Part shown: in pieces, positions 14,763 to 25,916 of the stretch
How positions within the stretch are numbered: position 1 is the stretch's first letter
Layout of the letters: every line of letters starts with the position of its first letter
From: Janibacter limosus NBRC 16128
GTDB lineage: Bacteria; Actinomycetota; Actinomycetes; Actinomycetales; Dermatophilaceae
Reading direction: 5' to 3'
Assembly (NCBI RefSeq): GCF_001570985.1
Contig: NZ_BCSS01000002.1
Span: 62,001-126,000, forward strand
DNA length: 64,000 bases
The notes under the pieces: generated by a model
Told to the model about the DNA's origin: nothing
Seen by the model: the letters and a program-made list of their open reading frames with translations, nothing else
Database searches by the model: none
Made by a program: the position numbers and the translations under genes

Positions 14763-14999
14763 TCAGAACCCGTCAGGGCAGAAGTCGACCTGCGTCGGCG
14801 GGGCCAGGGCCTCCTTGGAGACGACGCGCCGGGCCGAGACGTAGAGCCCCATGACGGCACTGCTGTCCGGGGCATCCCCTCGGGTCGCAGCGGTGAGGAT
14901 CTCGGCTGCCTCGGCCTCCATCGTGCGGCCATGGCTGGTCGCGAGCTCCGTCAGCCGGGTCTCGACACCGGAGTCGAGGTTGCGGATGGTGAATGTCAT
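14763..14999 (-). CDS. FitA-like ribbon-helix-helix antitoxin, orphan
   Basis: The 78-residue protein begins MTFTIRNLDSGVETRLTELA and continues SHGRTMEAEAAEILTAAT, the N-terminal ribbon-helix-helix DNA-binding domain of FitA/VapB-type antitoxins (strand TIRNLD followed by two helices). The C-terminal part would normally hold the toxin-binding peptide. No PIN-domain toxin is adjacent: the next gene downstream is a VOC protein and upstream a GNAT acetyltransferase. It is therefore an orphan antitoxin or a stand-alone regulator. The ATG at 14999 is the only start that fits the fold. Confidence 0.75.
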   Translation of the reverse strand: MTFTIRNLDSGVETRLTELATSHGRTMEAEAAEILTAATRGDAPDSSAVMGLYVSARRVVSKEALAPPTQVDFCPDGF

Positions 15000-15051
15000 C
15001 TGGATCACACCCCTTCGCCACCCAAGGTACTCGAGCCGGTGGGCGGTGTCT

Positions 15052-15915
15052 CTACGCGCGCCGCAGGTCGTCGACGGTTGCCCACGCCTCGAAGCCGGCA
15101 GCCACATAGGTGGCCACCGCCGCCGTGTTGGTCGATGGCGTCCCGACCCGCGCGCTGGAGCACCCCATGTCCCGGAGGGCAGCAGCACCGGCCAGGGTGA
15201 TGGCGACTCCGTGGCCGTGCCCGCGCTGTGCCGGGTTCACGCCCATCGGCTCGATGATCCCCGGGCGCCCCTCTCCCGCCGACCAGACCGTGATCGCGGT
15301 GGCCGGCACTTCCCCGACGAGTCCGACGAGACACCGCGCGCTGCGGTAGGCGGGTGTGGCGGCGACGGAACGCCACCGCTCGTCGGTGAAGGCCTCGCTG
15401 ACGAAGGCTGCGCGATGGACGTCCGTGCGGAGGTGCGCATTTCGCGCGTCGACGGCCTCGATCCGCAGGTCGGTGGGCACGGTGATCGGCCTCGAGAGAT
15501 CCCGACGAAGGTGGGTCCACTCGTCACCCGATGTCCAGCCGCGGGTGACGAGTGCATCCCGGAGGGTGGCACCGGACGGAGCCTCCACGTCGGCCTCGCC
15601 GGCGGGTAGTGCCCGACCGTCCTCATGGACGATGTCACTCGCCACGGCGTCGGCCACGTACGGGTCCGTCATGGCAGCCGGCGCCACGGCCAGCCGGAGC
15701 AACCCCGGTCCGTCGAGCAGCCCAGCTGCGACCAGCCGCCCGTCACGCCACCAGGTCCGCAGGGCCGCGGCGGTCACCTCGTCCCCACGCCAACCGAACC
15801 ACCCGATGTCGCCGGGGTGCAGCTGGAAGGGGGTTGAGTCGGTGTGCCACTCCCCCACCTCTTCGGTGATCGCGGCGAGCTCGCCGGCCGAGGGGGTGCG
15901 CAGGAGGATGCTCAT
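15052..15915 (-). CDS. GNAT family N-acetyltransferase
   Basis: The 287-residue protein has a poorly conserved N-terminal half (about 1-130) and a C-terminal GNAT domain (about 140-285). The acetyl-CoA binding motif A is visible as MGVNPAQRGHGHGVAITLAG (R-G-H-G-H-G), followed by GTPSTNTAAVATYVAAGFEA, the typical motif B with Asn and the Tyr-x-x-x-G-F turn. The double-length arrangement resembles tandem GNAT proteins whose N-terminal copy is degenerate. It would transfer an acetyl group to an amine; substrate unknown. ATG at 15915 starts a plausible protein; the frame upstream runs open through unrelated sequence. Confidence 0.8.
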   Translation of the reverse strand: MSILLRTPSAGELAAITEEVGEWHTDSTPFQLHPGDIGWFGWRGDEVTAAALRTWWRDGRLVAAGLLDGPGLLRLAVAPAAMTDPYVADAVASDIVHEDGRALPAGEADVEAPSGATLRDALVTRGWTSGDEWTHLRRDLSRPITVPTDLRIEAVDARNAHLRTDVHRAAFVSEAFTDERWRSVAATPAYRSARCLVGLVGEVPATAITVWSAGEGRPGIIEPMGVNPAQRGHGHGVAITLAGAAALRDMGCSSARVGTPSTNTAAVATYVAAGFEAWATVDDLRRA

Positions 15916-15970
15916 GCAGCGAGTCCAGCAGTGGCGCGTGATCGTCGCCACCCATTTTCGAGAGCGTCGG

Positions 15971-16489
15971 TCAGGTGACGTCGAAGACGGACCAGCAGAT
16001 GTCGTTGCGTCGGCGCTGGTCCTCGAGGACCAGGTCTCGCACGGCCTCGGGGAGCCTGGCCCGCTGCCAGGCGTTCTCGTCGAGGCGGACGGACTCCCCT
16101 TCGCCGTGCGGGGCGGCTGCGACGGCGGCCTTGATGGCGTACGCGGCAGCGCCGAGATCGTGCTCGGCGACGTGGCCGACGCAGGCTGCCTGACCGGCTG
16201 CGTAGGCAGCGAATCGTGCTGGCCCGGACAGGTCCCGGGCGGCTCCCATGGCGTGCCCACCAACGGCCCGTGCCTGCATCATCGGCAGACCACCTGCGGC
16301 CCAGGCACGCGTGGCGGCAACGGCCTCCCGAAGGCGAGAGTCGTCCGGCCGGTCCTGCTCGAAGAGCGCGAGCACGTGCTCGGCGCAGTCGGCGGCCCAC
16401 CGAGCCAGCAGCTGGTGGTCGGTGTCGGTGAGCGTCCCGCCGCGCCGAATGGTGACGAGCCGTGTGTCCCGGAGCGTGGGCAGGATCAT
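15971..16489 (-). CDS. Imm5-like putative immunity protein
   Basis: The 172-residue, mostly alpha-helical protein resembles the Imm5 group of predicted immunity proteins of polymorphic toxin systems: it opens MILPTLRDTRLVTIRRGGTL, followed by a DHQLLARWAADCAEHVLALF helix and several Ala/Gly-rich helices, ending in DENAWQRARLPEAVRDLVL. The family assignment is from recollection of typical sequences. No toxin with a polymorphic N-terminus is encoded next to it, so any immunity role here would be orphan. It is divergent from the P450 gene across 84 nt. ATG at 16489 starts the recognisable part. Confidence 0.6.
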   Translation of the reverse strand: MILPTLRDTRLVTIRRGGTLTDTDHQLLARWAADCAEHVLALFEQDRPDDSRLREAVAATRAWAAGGLPMMQARAVGGHAMGAARDLSGPARFAAYAAGQAACVGHVAEHDLGAAAYAIKAAVAAAPHGEGESVRLDENAWQRARLPEAVRDLVLEDQRRRNDICWSVFDVT

Positions 16490-16573
16490 GCTCTCCACAC
16501 TAGGTTCACCGGCAACTGCTGCGGAAGCACGAGCCCCGCGTTTTGGGTTTGTGGTGGGGGGTAGGCACAGCAG

Positions 16574-17749
16574 ATGACGCCGGAGATCTCGTGGCAGCTG
16601 CTCACCCGTGGGTACTTGGCCGAACCCCTCATGGCTGAGAGCTCCGAACGTCCTGCGGCGCGCAGGGTGCGGGTCCTCGGTCGTCCCGCGCTGCTCGTGG
16701 CCGGGGACGAGGGTGCGCGGTTGTTCTACGACACGGAGCTCATGAGCAGGCAGGGAGCTGTCCCTGCGACGTTGTCGGACGAGATCTTCGGCGTCGGCAC
16801 CATCCACGGCCTGGACGGTTCGGCCCACCGGCACCGCAAGGCGATCCACCTGCAGTCGCTGGACGATGCCGGTGTGGTGGCGGTCCGGGAGCAGGTCGTC
16901 CGGTCGTGGCGCGAGCGGATAGACCGGGACGGCGAGCAGGTTCCGGAGCAACTCTTCGGCAGCTTGTCCGAGGTGCTCGGCGTGGCGGCTCTGCGATGGG
17001 CTGGTCTGGGTGATGTTGAGGCCATCCGTCGCAGCCGTGACCTGACGGCCATCGTGGAAGGGCTGGGCAGCCCGACTCGGTACCTGAGGGGCCGGCTGGC
17101 CCGTCGACGGTGCGAGGCGTGGGCGGCGGACGCGGTGCGAGCCGCGCGTCGCGGAGTCGAGGGCTCGGCTCCGGTGGACGTCGTCGCCTCGGCCGTCGAT
17201 GATCAGGGTTGCCTCCTGCCGGTCGAGGTGGCGGCCGTCGAGCTGCTCAACCTGATCCGACCGCAGGTTGCGGTGGCGTACTTCGGTGCCTTCGTGCCCT
17301 TGGCCCTGCGGACACGTCCCGACTGGGTGGAGCGTGTGGGGTCGGGCGGGGACGCGCTGTCGTGCCGCGCCTTCGGCCACGAGATCCGTCGCCACTACCC
17401 CTTTGTCCCGATGCTTGCCGCCCGGGCTCGCGAGGACCTCTCCTGGCACGGCCACCACGTCCGCAGGGGCCAGCGGGTGCTCCTGCACGTCGTGGCGACC
17501 AACCATGACCCCGCCCGGTGGGACCACCCGTGGTCGTTCCGACCCGAGCGGTTCCTTGGCTATGAGCCGGCACCCTACGAGTTCGTGCCACAGGGTGGCG
17601 GCAACGTCGAGCGCGGTCACCGGTGCCCCGGCGAGCCGGCCGTCGTGGAGGTCCTTGACGTCCTCGTGCGAGAGCTGGCCGATCTACCGCACCGCAGAGG
17701 TCCACTGCGCTTCGATGCCTCCCGCATCCCGGCGCGTCCGTCGGCCTGA
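16574..17749 (+). CDS. CYP152-type cytochrome P450 (fatty-acid peroxygenase)
   Basis: A 391-residue P450. The heme-binding motif is FVPQGGGNVERGHRCPGE, with Cys351 as the thiolate ligand; the GHRCPGE form is typical of CYP152. In the I helix the usual acid-Thr pair is replaced by Arg229-Pro230 (NLIRPQVAVAYFGAF), the hallmark of H2O2-dependent peroxygenases such as P450 BSbeta, CLA and OleT. The K-helix motif is degenerate and a redox-partner gene is absent, in keeping with peroxide use. The expected reaction is hydroxylation or decarboxylation of fatty acids. GGGGGGTAGG precedes the ATG. The gene stands alone, divergent from the Imm5-like gene. Confidence 0.85.
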   Translation: MTPEISWQLLTRGYLAEPLMAESSERPAARRVRVLGRPALLVAGDEGARLFYDTELMSRQGAVPATLSDEIFGVGTIHGLDGSAHRHRKAIHLQSLDDAGVVAVREQVVRSWRERIDRDGEQVPEQLFGSLSEVLGVAALRWAGLGDVEAIRRSRDLTAIVEGLGSPTRYLRGRLARRRCEAWAADAVRAARRGVEGSAPVDVVASAVDDQGCLLPVEVAAVELLNLIRPQVAVAYFGAFVPLALRTRPDWVERVGSGGDALSCRAFGHEIRRHYPFVPMLAARAREDLSWHGHHVRRGQRVLLHVVATNHDPARWDHPWSFRPERFLGYEPAPYEFVPQGGGNVERGHRCPGEPAVVEVLDVLVRELADLPHRRGPLRFDASRIPARPSA

Positions 17750-17764
17750 GCCCGGGTCGCGTCG

Positions 17765-18097
17765 TCACCGTCGATCCCGCACCAGCCGCGCGACCTCGAC
17801 CTCGTAGCGGCTGGCGGCCCCGCCGGGTGTGCGGAAGAAGCGGCGACGCAAGCTCCCTTCGACCCTCACGCGCGTGCCGTCGACCTGGCGGAGCGCGGCA
17901 CGTCTGGCACCGGCACTCCAGCAGGCGCAGTCGATGGTGTCGACCGGCTGGCCCTCTCCCCTGCTCACCACCACGCGCAGCGTGACCAGCTCGTCACCGC
18001 TGGGCAACTCCCGCACGGTCGGGTCGCCGCTCACCCGCCCGGTGATCTCGACCTGGTTGGTCTCGAGCACCGGCTCGTCCGTGGTCGTGTCAGCCAC
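17765..18097 (-). CDS. Short single-stranded DNA-binding protein paralogue
   Basis: The 110-residue product is an OB-fold SSB: NQVEITGRVSGDPTVRELPS matches the N-terminal strands, ELVTLRVVVSR the third, and GTRVRVEGSLRRRFFRTPGG the L45-like region. It ends VARLVRDRR, without the glycine-rich linker and acidic DDDxPF-like tip that housekeeping SSB uses to recruit partners. It is thus probably a second, accessory SSB. The GTG at 18097 follows AAGGGGGACGAC; the ATG at 18190 would add an Arg/Pro-rich extension and is rejected. It converges on the P450 gene. Confidence 0.8.
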   Translation of the reverse strand: MADTTTDEPVLETNQVEITGRVSGDPTVRELPSGDELVTLRVVVSRGEGQPVDTIDCACWSAGARRAALRQVDGTRVRVEGSLRRRFFRTPGGAASRYEVEVARLVRDRR

Positions 18098-18269
18098 GTC
18101 GTCCCCCTTCGTCGTCGTGGTCCCAGACTGGACGCGACAACGAGGCTGCGCGGGGTGCGGCTCCTGCCTGTGGGTGGCTGTCGCCAGCATCCCGAGGGTG
18201 TGGACACGGTGGAGGTCACGACTGAGTCACGGTCCCAACCATGTGCACCCTGCAGACGTCTGACTCCGC

Positions 18270-19685
18270 ATGGACATCTCCCGCCGAGCCGTCATCGGCG
18301 CCGGGGCAGCGCTGCCCCTGGCCGCCGCCAGCAGTGCCTTCGCGGCACCCACGGTCACCGGCCCCAGCCCCGGGGACTGGGCCGACCTCGACCGCACCCT
18401 GGCCGGGAGCGCGTCGCTCCCTGGATCGACGCGGTACGAGAGCCGGGTCCCCCTCTTCGACCCGAGATGGGACTACCGCCGGCCCGCAGCGCTGGCCCGG
18501 ATCCTCTCCCGACAGGACATCTCCACCTGCATCGCCTTCGCCCGTGACCACGGCCTGACGATCACCGGCCGCTCCGGCGGCCACTCGTACATCGGGGCCT
18601 CGAGGATGGCGGGCGCGCTGGTCATCGACACCCGGTCGTACACCAAGGTCTACGCCACTGCGGACCGGTCGCAGGTCACCGTGCAGTCCGGAGCAGATCT
18701 GTACTCCGTGCACGACAGCATCTCCCGCTACGGACGGTCCATCCCGACAGGTACCTGCCCGACAGTGGGGTCCTCTGGGCTCACCCTCGTCGGAGGACTG
18801 GGCGTCGACAGCCGCCGGTACGGCCTGACCGTCGACCGACTGGTGTCCGCCACCGTCATCGACGGGCGAGGCGTCATCCGCAAGGTCGACGCCAACCGCG
18901 ACCCCGACCTCTTCTGGGCGCTGCGTGGCGGCGGGTCCGGAGCCGCGATGGTCGCCGACTTCACCTACCGCACGATCCCCGCCACGTCGATGGGCTTCTT
19001 CAACGTCACCTTCCCGGCAAGCTCCACCGCGACGGTCCTGCGCCAATGGGCCGCCTGGATGGCCGACCAGCCGAGGGACACCTGGGCCAACGCGCACGTC
19101 GACACCGCAGGGTCGTCGATCTCGGTGCGCGTCTTCGGCGTCACCCCCGTCGGGCTCGAGGCGACCCGCGCGGCCTCTTTGCGTCGAGCCGTCGGCGTCA
19201 CCCCGCTGAGCACGAGCACCACGACACGGACGCACATGGCTGGCATCAGGTACCTGGGCGGCGGGTCGACCACGCCGCGCACGCGGTTCTCCGCGGGGTC
19301 GGACATCGTGCGCACCATGACCTCGGATGCTGCGCAGACCGTGGAGGGCGCGGTGCGATCGGCAGCATCCCGGGGGCTGGCCGCGTCGGCGATCCTCGAC
19401 CCTCTCGACGGTGCCATGGCCGCACCGGCATTGGCCGCCACCGCCTTCCCCTGGCGCAACCACGTCGCGAGCGTCCAATGGTACGTGGGCGTCGCCTCGT
19501 CCAGCGGGTACACCCCCGCCGAGGAGTGGATCGCCCACGCGCACGACCTCGTCAGCAGCCACAGCAGGGGCGGGTACTACGGCTACGTCGAGTCGGGCCA
19601 GTCGCAGAGGCGGTACTTCGCCGGCAACTACGACAAGCTCGCTGCAGCTCGTCGCCGCTACGACCCGGACTCGATCCTGCACTGA
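18270..19685 (+). CDS. Tat-exported FAD oxidase, berberine-bridge-enzyme family
   Basis: The 471-residue protein starts with a twin-arginine signal (MDISRRAVIGAGAALPLAAA, cleavage likely near FAA). The FAD-binding domain carries TGRSGGHSY with His105, the site of 8-alpha-histidyl flavin attachment, and GTCPTVGSSG with Cys163, which aligns with the second (6-S-cysteinyl) attachment site of berberine-bridge enzymes. ALRGGGSGAAMVADF is the conserved loop. The C-terminal BBE motif is YFAGNYDKLAAARRRYDPDS. It is probably an exported, bicovalently flavinylated oxidase using O2. The substrate is unknown. An AraC-type regulator follows on the same strand, about 43 nt away. Confidence 0.88.
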   Translation: MDISRRAVIGAGAALPLAAASSAFAAPTVTGPSPGDWADLDRTLAGSASLPGSTRYESRVPLFDPRWDYRRPAALARILSRQDISTCIAFARDHGLTITGRSGGHSYIGASRMAGALVIDTRSYTKVYATADRSQVTVQSGADLYSVHDSISRYGRSIPTGTCPTVGSSGLTLVGGLGVDSRRYGLTVDRLVSATVIDGRGVIRKVDANRDPDLFWALRGGGSGAAMVADFTYRTIPATSMGFFNVTFPASSTATVLRQWAAWMADQPRDTWANAHVDTAGSSISVRVFGVTPVGLEATRAASLRRAVGVTPLSTSTTTRTHMAGIRYLGGGSTTPRTRFSAGSDIVRTMTSDAAQTVEGAVRSAASRGLAASAILDPLDGAMAAPALAATAFPWRNHVASVQWYVGVASSSGYTPAEEWIAHAHDLVSSHSRGGYYGYVESGQSQRRYFAGNYDKLAAARRRYDPDSILH

Positions 19686-19728
19686 GACTCGATCCTCCAC
19701 GGACCAGGGTCTGGGCCAGACTGGGCGG

Positions 19729-20781
19729 ATGCAGCGGTCGGCCCCCAGTGATGTCTCCGTCATCCGGGCGGCCAGCCTGCGAGGATTTGGCCCCTTGGTC
19801 CGGGGCCTGGGTGGTGACCCTGACGCGCTCCTGCGACGCTTCGGGCTCGACCCGCAGGTCCTGCACGACGATGACGGACTCATCCCCATCACGGCGCACG
19901 ACCTCATGCTCGACGCCGCGGGAAGGGAGCTGGGCTGCCCCGACCTCGGGCTGCGGCTCTCAGGGGCGCAGGACCTGAGCATCCTCGGCCCGCTGGCGCT
20001 CGCCATCGAGTCCTCCCCCACTGTCAGCGCCGCCCTGGAGTGCGCCAGCCGGTTCCTCTTCGTGCACAGCCCGGCCCTGCGGATCGCGGTCGAGGACGAC
20101 CCGAGCGGTGTCCGGGGCGTCGTCGCCATCACCTATCGCAAGGAGCTGCAGGAGTCGCCCTACTCCCCGCAGGCGATGGAGCTCGGGATGGGGCTGCTCT
20201 TGCGCATCGCCACGACTCTCGTCGGCACGGACGTCGGACTGAGGTCGATCGACCTGCCCCACGCGCCGATGTCGCCCATCGACAGGTACGACGAGGTCTT
20301 CGGCACGCCGGTGCGCTTCCACACCAAGGTCGCCGCACTGCGGATGGACCGGCACGCGATGGATCTGCGCTTCGAGGGTGCCGACAGCGCCATCCGCGGG
20401 CTGGCCATCGCCCACCTCGCCCGGCACCACCGCGACCCGGCCGAGATGGTCTCCGTCCGGACGCGACGCCTCCTCACCGAGCTCGTGGGGACGACCGGCC
20501 ATGCCCTGCACGACGTCGCTCGCCTCATGGGGACCCATCCTCGGACCCTGCAACGAGCGCTCGCTGCCGAGGGGACCTCCTACGAGCTCGTGCTCGACGA
20601 CGTCCGGCGCGTCACCGCCCTTCGCCTCATCACCACGACCGACCTGCGACTGACGCAGATCGCGACCGTGGTCGGCTTCTCCGCCCAGAGCACGCTGAGT
20701 CGGGCGGTGCGGCGCTGGACCGGCAGGTCCCCTCGCGAGCTGCGAGCCACCGATGAGATCCCCGCCACGATGTCGCGCTGA
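19729..20781 (+). CDS. AraC-family regulator with Arabinose_bd-like sensor domain
   Basis: The 350-residue protein has an N-terminal ligand-sensing domain (about 10-200) of the OruR/ArgR type, with PDLGLRLSGAQDLSILGPLA as the conserved stretch, and a C-terminal AraC double helix-turn-helix (about 250-340): HDVARLMGTHPRTLQRALAA and LTQIATVVGFSAQSTLSRAV, then RWTGRSPRELR. Regulators of this type usually control catabolic genes next to them; here the MBL-fold/SDR pair starts 75 nt downstream on the same strand and the FAD oxidase lies just upstream, so either may be the target. ATG at 19729 is the only start close to the predicted domain boundary. Confidence 0.85.
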   Translation: MQRSAPSDVSVIRAASLRGFGPLVRGLGGDPDALLRRFGLDPQVLHDDDGLIPITAHDLMLDAAGRELGCPDLGLRLSGAQDLSILGPLALAIESSPTVSAALECASRFLFVHSPALRIAVEDDPSGVRGVVAITYRKELQESPYSPQAMELGMGLLLRIATTLVGTDVGLRSIDLPHAPMSPIDRYDEVFGTPVRFHTKVAALRMDRHAMDLRFEGADSAIRGLAIAHLARHHRDPAEMVSVRTRRLLTELVGTTGHALHDVARLMGTHPRTLQRALAAEGTSYELVLDDVRRVTALRLITTTDLRLTQIATVVGFSAQSTLSRAVRRWTGRSPRELRATDEIPATMSR

Positions 20782-20855
20782 GTCAAGTTGTCGGGGCGGT
20801 CATCAAGGGATGCTGGACCCAGCCCAACCATTCACCGAGATCAAGGAGGCTCAAC

Positions 20856-21989
20856 GTGACGACGACCAGCACGAGCACCACACCCGTCGAGACGATCGGC
20901 GCCCGCACCATCCCCGAGTTCGAGGGCGTGCACGACGTCTGGCCGCGGGGAGACCGGCTCGCTGCTGTGCGTGAGGCGGCGCTCGCCTACAAGGCGCGGT
21001 TCAAGGCCGAGGGCCAGGTCAAGGCCGTGAAGTCGGTCGACATCGCCTCGGCCCCCTACCCGGTCAAGTACGGCTTCAACACCGCGGTCATCGGGCCCCA
21101 CAGCCCCCTCATCCCGATCCTCAACCGGATGGTCGTCGTCCAGTACGACGACTGGGACGGGAACGCCCGCACCCTCGTCTTCGAACCCACCGTGCCAGAG
21201 GGGTCGGCCCAGGCGCCCTTCTTCGCCAAGCTGCAGAAGCTGACCAACAAGATCCCCTACGCCAACCGGGCCGAGAAGTTCATCGTCAACTACTACAACG
21301 AGCCCGACGACGTGCTGCGCCAGCTCGGGCTGACGGCGCAGGACATCGACTACTGCGCCTTCGACCACCTGCACGTGCAGGACCCGAGGATGATCCTGGG
21401 CTCCTCGGCGACCATCCCCGGCGAGCGCGCTCCGCGCCAGCCGATCTTCGGCGACGCGAAGATGCTCGTGAACTCCCGCGAGCTCGCGACCCTGCAGTCG
21501 CTGCACCCGATGCAATGGGCTTGGTACGTCGAGGGCAGCCTCGAGGGCGTCGACCTGTCGAAGTTCGCGACCTTCGAGGGTGACATCGAGCTGGGCCCCG
21601 GCGTCGCGCTGCTGTGGACCCCGGGCCACACCGACGGCAACCACTCCCTCGTGGTCAACACCCCTGATGGCGTGTGGGTCTCCTCCGAGAACGGCATCGC
21701 CCTGGACAACTGGCAGCCCGAGCAGTCGAAGATCCCCGGCGTGAAGATCTACCACCAGCAGTACGGTCGCGAGATCTGCCCCAACGGCAACACCCTCGAG
21801 GACTCGCTCGACCAGTACGACTCGATGATCAAGGAGAAGACCTTGGCCGACCCGTGCAAGGACGACCCCCGCTGGCTGCAGATCCTCCCTTCCAGCGAGC
21901 TCGCCCCCTGGAAGCGCTTCTGGCCCGTCGTGCCCACCTACAACCACGGCGGCATCGACTACGGCACGATCACAGGCGGCCGTCGATGA
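20856..21989 (+). CDS. MBL-fold metallo-hydrolase, divergent metal motif
   Basis: A 377-residue protein resembling metallo-beta-lactamase-fold hydrolases. The first motif, normally HxHxDH, reads FDHLHVQDPRM here, so the Asp is displaced by one and the second His is missing; the third motif is regular, LLWTPGHTDGNHSLVV. Residues about 60-110 (NTAVIGPHSPLIPILNRM) form an atypical N-terminal part. Metal binding may therefore be altered. AAGGAGG lies 7 nt ahead of the GTG start. The stop overlaps the ATG of the SDR gene (ATGA), so the two are co-translated and probably act in one pathway, under the AraC-type regulator upstream. Substrate unknown. Confidence 0.72.
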   Translation: MTTTSTSTTPVETIGARTIPEFEGVHDVWPRGDRLAAVREAALAYKARFKAEGQVKAVKSVDIASAPYPVKYGFNTAVIGPHSPLIPILNRMVVVQYDDWDGNARTLVFEPTVPEGSAQAPFFAKLQKLTNKIPYANRAEKFIVNYYNEPDDVLRQLGLTAQDIDYCAFDHLHVQDPRMILGSSATIPGERAPRQPIFGDAKMLVNSRELATLQSLHPMQWAWYVEGSLEGVDLSKFATFEGDIELGPGVALLWTPGHTDGNHSLVVNTPDGVWVSSENGIALDNWQPEQSKIPGVKIYHQQYGREICPNGNTLEDSLDQYDSMIKEKTLADPCKDDPRWLQILPSSELAPWKRFWPVVPTYNHGGIDYGTITGGRR

Positions 21990-22817
21990 GCGCGCCGGAG
22001 CACCGTTGGCCTGCAGGCGCGGTCGTCACCGGGGCAGGTCGTGGCCTTGGCCGGCAGATCGCCGAGCTGCTCGTGAAGCGCCAGTACCAGGTCCTGGTCA
22101 CCGACGTCGACGGGGACGCCGCTGAGACGGCAGCCGCCGAGCTCGGCGAGCGCGCGCAGGCCATGGTGGTCGACGTCCGTGACGAGGCCGCCGTGCTCGC
22201 CGCCCGGGACCGCGTCGTGGAGTGGGCCGGTCGCCTCGACGTCTGGGTCAACAACGCCGGTGTCCTCTTCACCGGACCCGTCTGGGAGCACGACGAGCAG
22301 CAGCGACGACTGACCCTCGAGGTCAACGCGCTCGGCACCATGAACGGCACGCTCGCGGCCGTGGACGCCATGCGGTCCTCCGGAGGCGGCCACGTCGTCA
22401 ACATCGCCTCGCTCGCCGGCATCTCGGCGGTGCCGGGTGAGAGTGTGTACGCGGCCTCCAAGCACGCCGTCATGGGGTTCAGCCTCAGCACCATCGCCGA
22501 CCTGCGGGCGGCCAAGGTCAAGGACATCGACATCTCCTGCATCTGCCCGGACGGGATCTGGACACCGATGCTGCACGACAAGCTCGACGACCCCGGAGCC
22601 GCCCTGTCCTTCTCCGGGAAGCTGCTCCAGCCCGAGGACGTCGTGGAGGCCGTCGCCAAGGTGCTCGACAACCCGCGACTGGTCACCGCCGTTCCCGGCT
22701 GGCGGGGCGCTGTGTGCCGGCTGGGCGACGTCTTCCCGTCCGTGGGGATGGCCGCACTCCCACTCGTCACGGCCCAGGGCCGGCGGGTGCAGAAGAAGAT
22801 GCTCAAGAAGCGAGCTG

Positions 22818-25175
<2,358 letters not shown>

Positions 25176-25243
25176 CGGCGCTCCTGTGGGTGGTCGGGAG
25201 GGACCTGACGATCCAAGCAGATCCTCGGCACAGGACGCACCGT

Positions 25244-25828
25244 TCACTCCCCCACCAGGGAGGCGACGAGGGTCCGCGCCACGAGCTCGCCACGGGCGAT
25301 GGCGATCTCCTGGTCCCCCCGCAGCATCCCGGCGAGGGTCCCGAGATAGGCGACGGCCACCTGGTCGGCCAGGTCTGCAGCGCGCTCCGGCCCGGCGACC
25401 TCGGCTGCGAACTCGAGCAACCTCGAGTGCAGGAGCTCGTCCTCGGCGGCCAACATGCGCGCGATCGCCGGCGCAGGGTCGCCCATCGCGGCGGCCGTCC
25501 CGCTGAAGGCGCACCACCGTTCCTGCAGCCGCTCGCGCTGGTAGTCACGCAGGGCCGGGAAGATCGCGAAGAGGCGTCCGGTCGGAGAGTCCGCGGCGGC
25601 GATGGCCGCGTCCCACGCCTGCGTCCAGTCCTCGAGCCGGCGCTCGAGGGCGGCCGCGATGAGACCGTCCTTGTTGCCGAAGTTGGAGTAGAGGGTCGCC
25701 GGCGACGCACCGGCTCGGCGCAGGATCACGTCGACCGGCGTGAGGACGACACCGTCGACGAACATCAGCTCGTCGGCTGCGGCAAGGAGCCGCTCCCTGG
25801 CGGGGCGCTTGCGGGGTGCGGTCGTCAT
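25244..25828 (-). CDS. TetR/AcrR-family repressor of the choline genes
   Basis: The 194-residue protein has an N-terminal TetR helix-turn-helix (ARERLLAAADELMFVDGV, ILRRAGASPATLYSNFGNKD) and a C-terminal ligand-binding domain with TetR_C-type helices. It is divergent from betB; the 88-nt interval holds a large inverted repeat, its probable operator. By position it functions as a BetI-like regulator of choline oxidation, although BetI itself differs in sequence. The ATG at 25828 precedes the usual short Arg/Lys-rich arm (TTAPRKRPARER). Confidence 0.85.
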   Translation of the reverse strand: MTTAPRKRPARERLLAAADELMFVDGVVLTPVDVILRRAGASPATLYSNFGNKDGLIAAALERRLEDWTQAWDAAIAAADSPTGRLFAIFPALRDYQRERLQERWCAFSGTAAAMGDPAPAIARMLAAEDELLHSRLLEFAAEVAGPERAADLADQVAVAYLGTLAGMLRGDQEIAIARGELVARTLVASLVGE

Positions 25829-25840
25829 GGGGTCAGCCTA

Positions 25841-25884
25841 ACCGTAACGCTCGTTTCACATAAGGGTGAAACGTGCGTTACGGT
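25841..25884. promoter_or_regulatory. TetR-type operator in the bet divergent region
   Basis: The arms ACCGTAACGCTCGTTTCAC and GTGAAACGTGCGTTACGGT are 19 bases each and are reverse complements except one position, separated by ATAAGG. The repeat lies between the TetR gene (start 25828) and betB (start 25917), where both promoters must be. It is a very likely binding site for two repressor dimers or one extended site. Confidence 0.75.
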
Positions 25885-25916
25885 CGGTGGCACCCCGCCC
25901 CCAGCCAAGGAGCCCC

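Noticed and set aside
18216-20132. A long minus-strand frame opposite the flavin oxidase and AraC genes
   Set aside because: No motifs, and both opposing genes have full family signatures.
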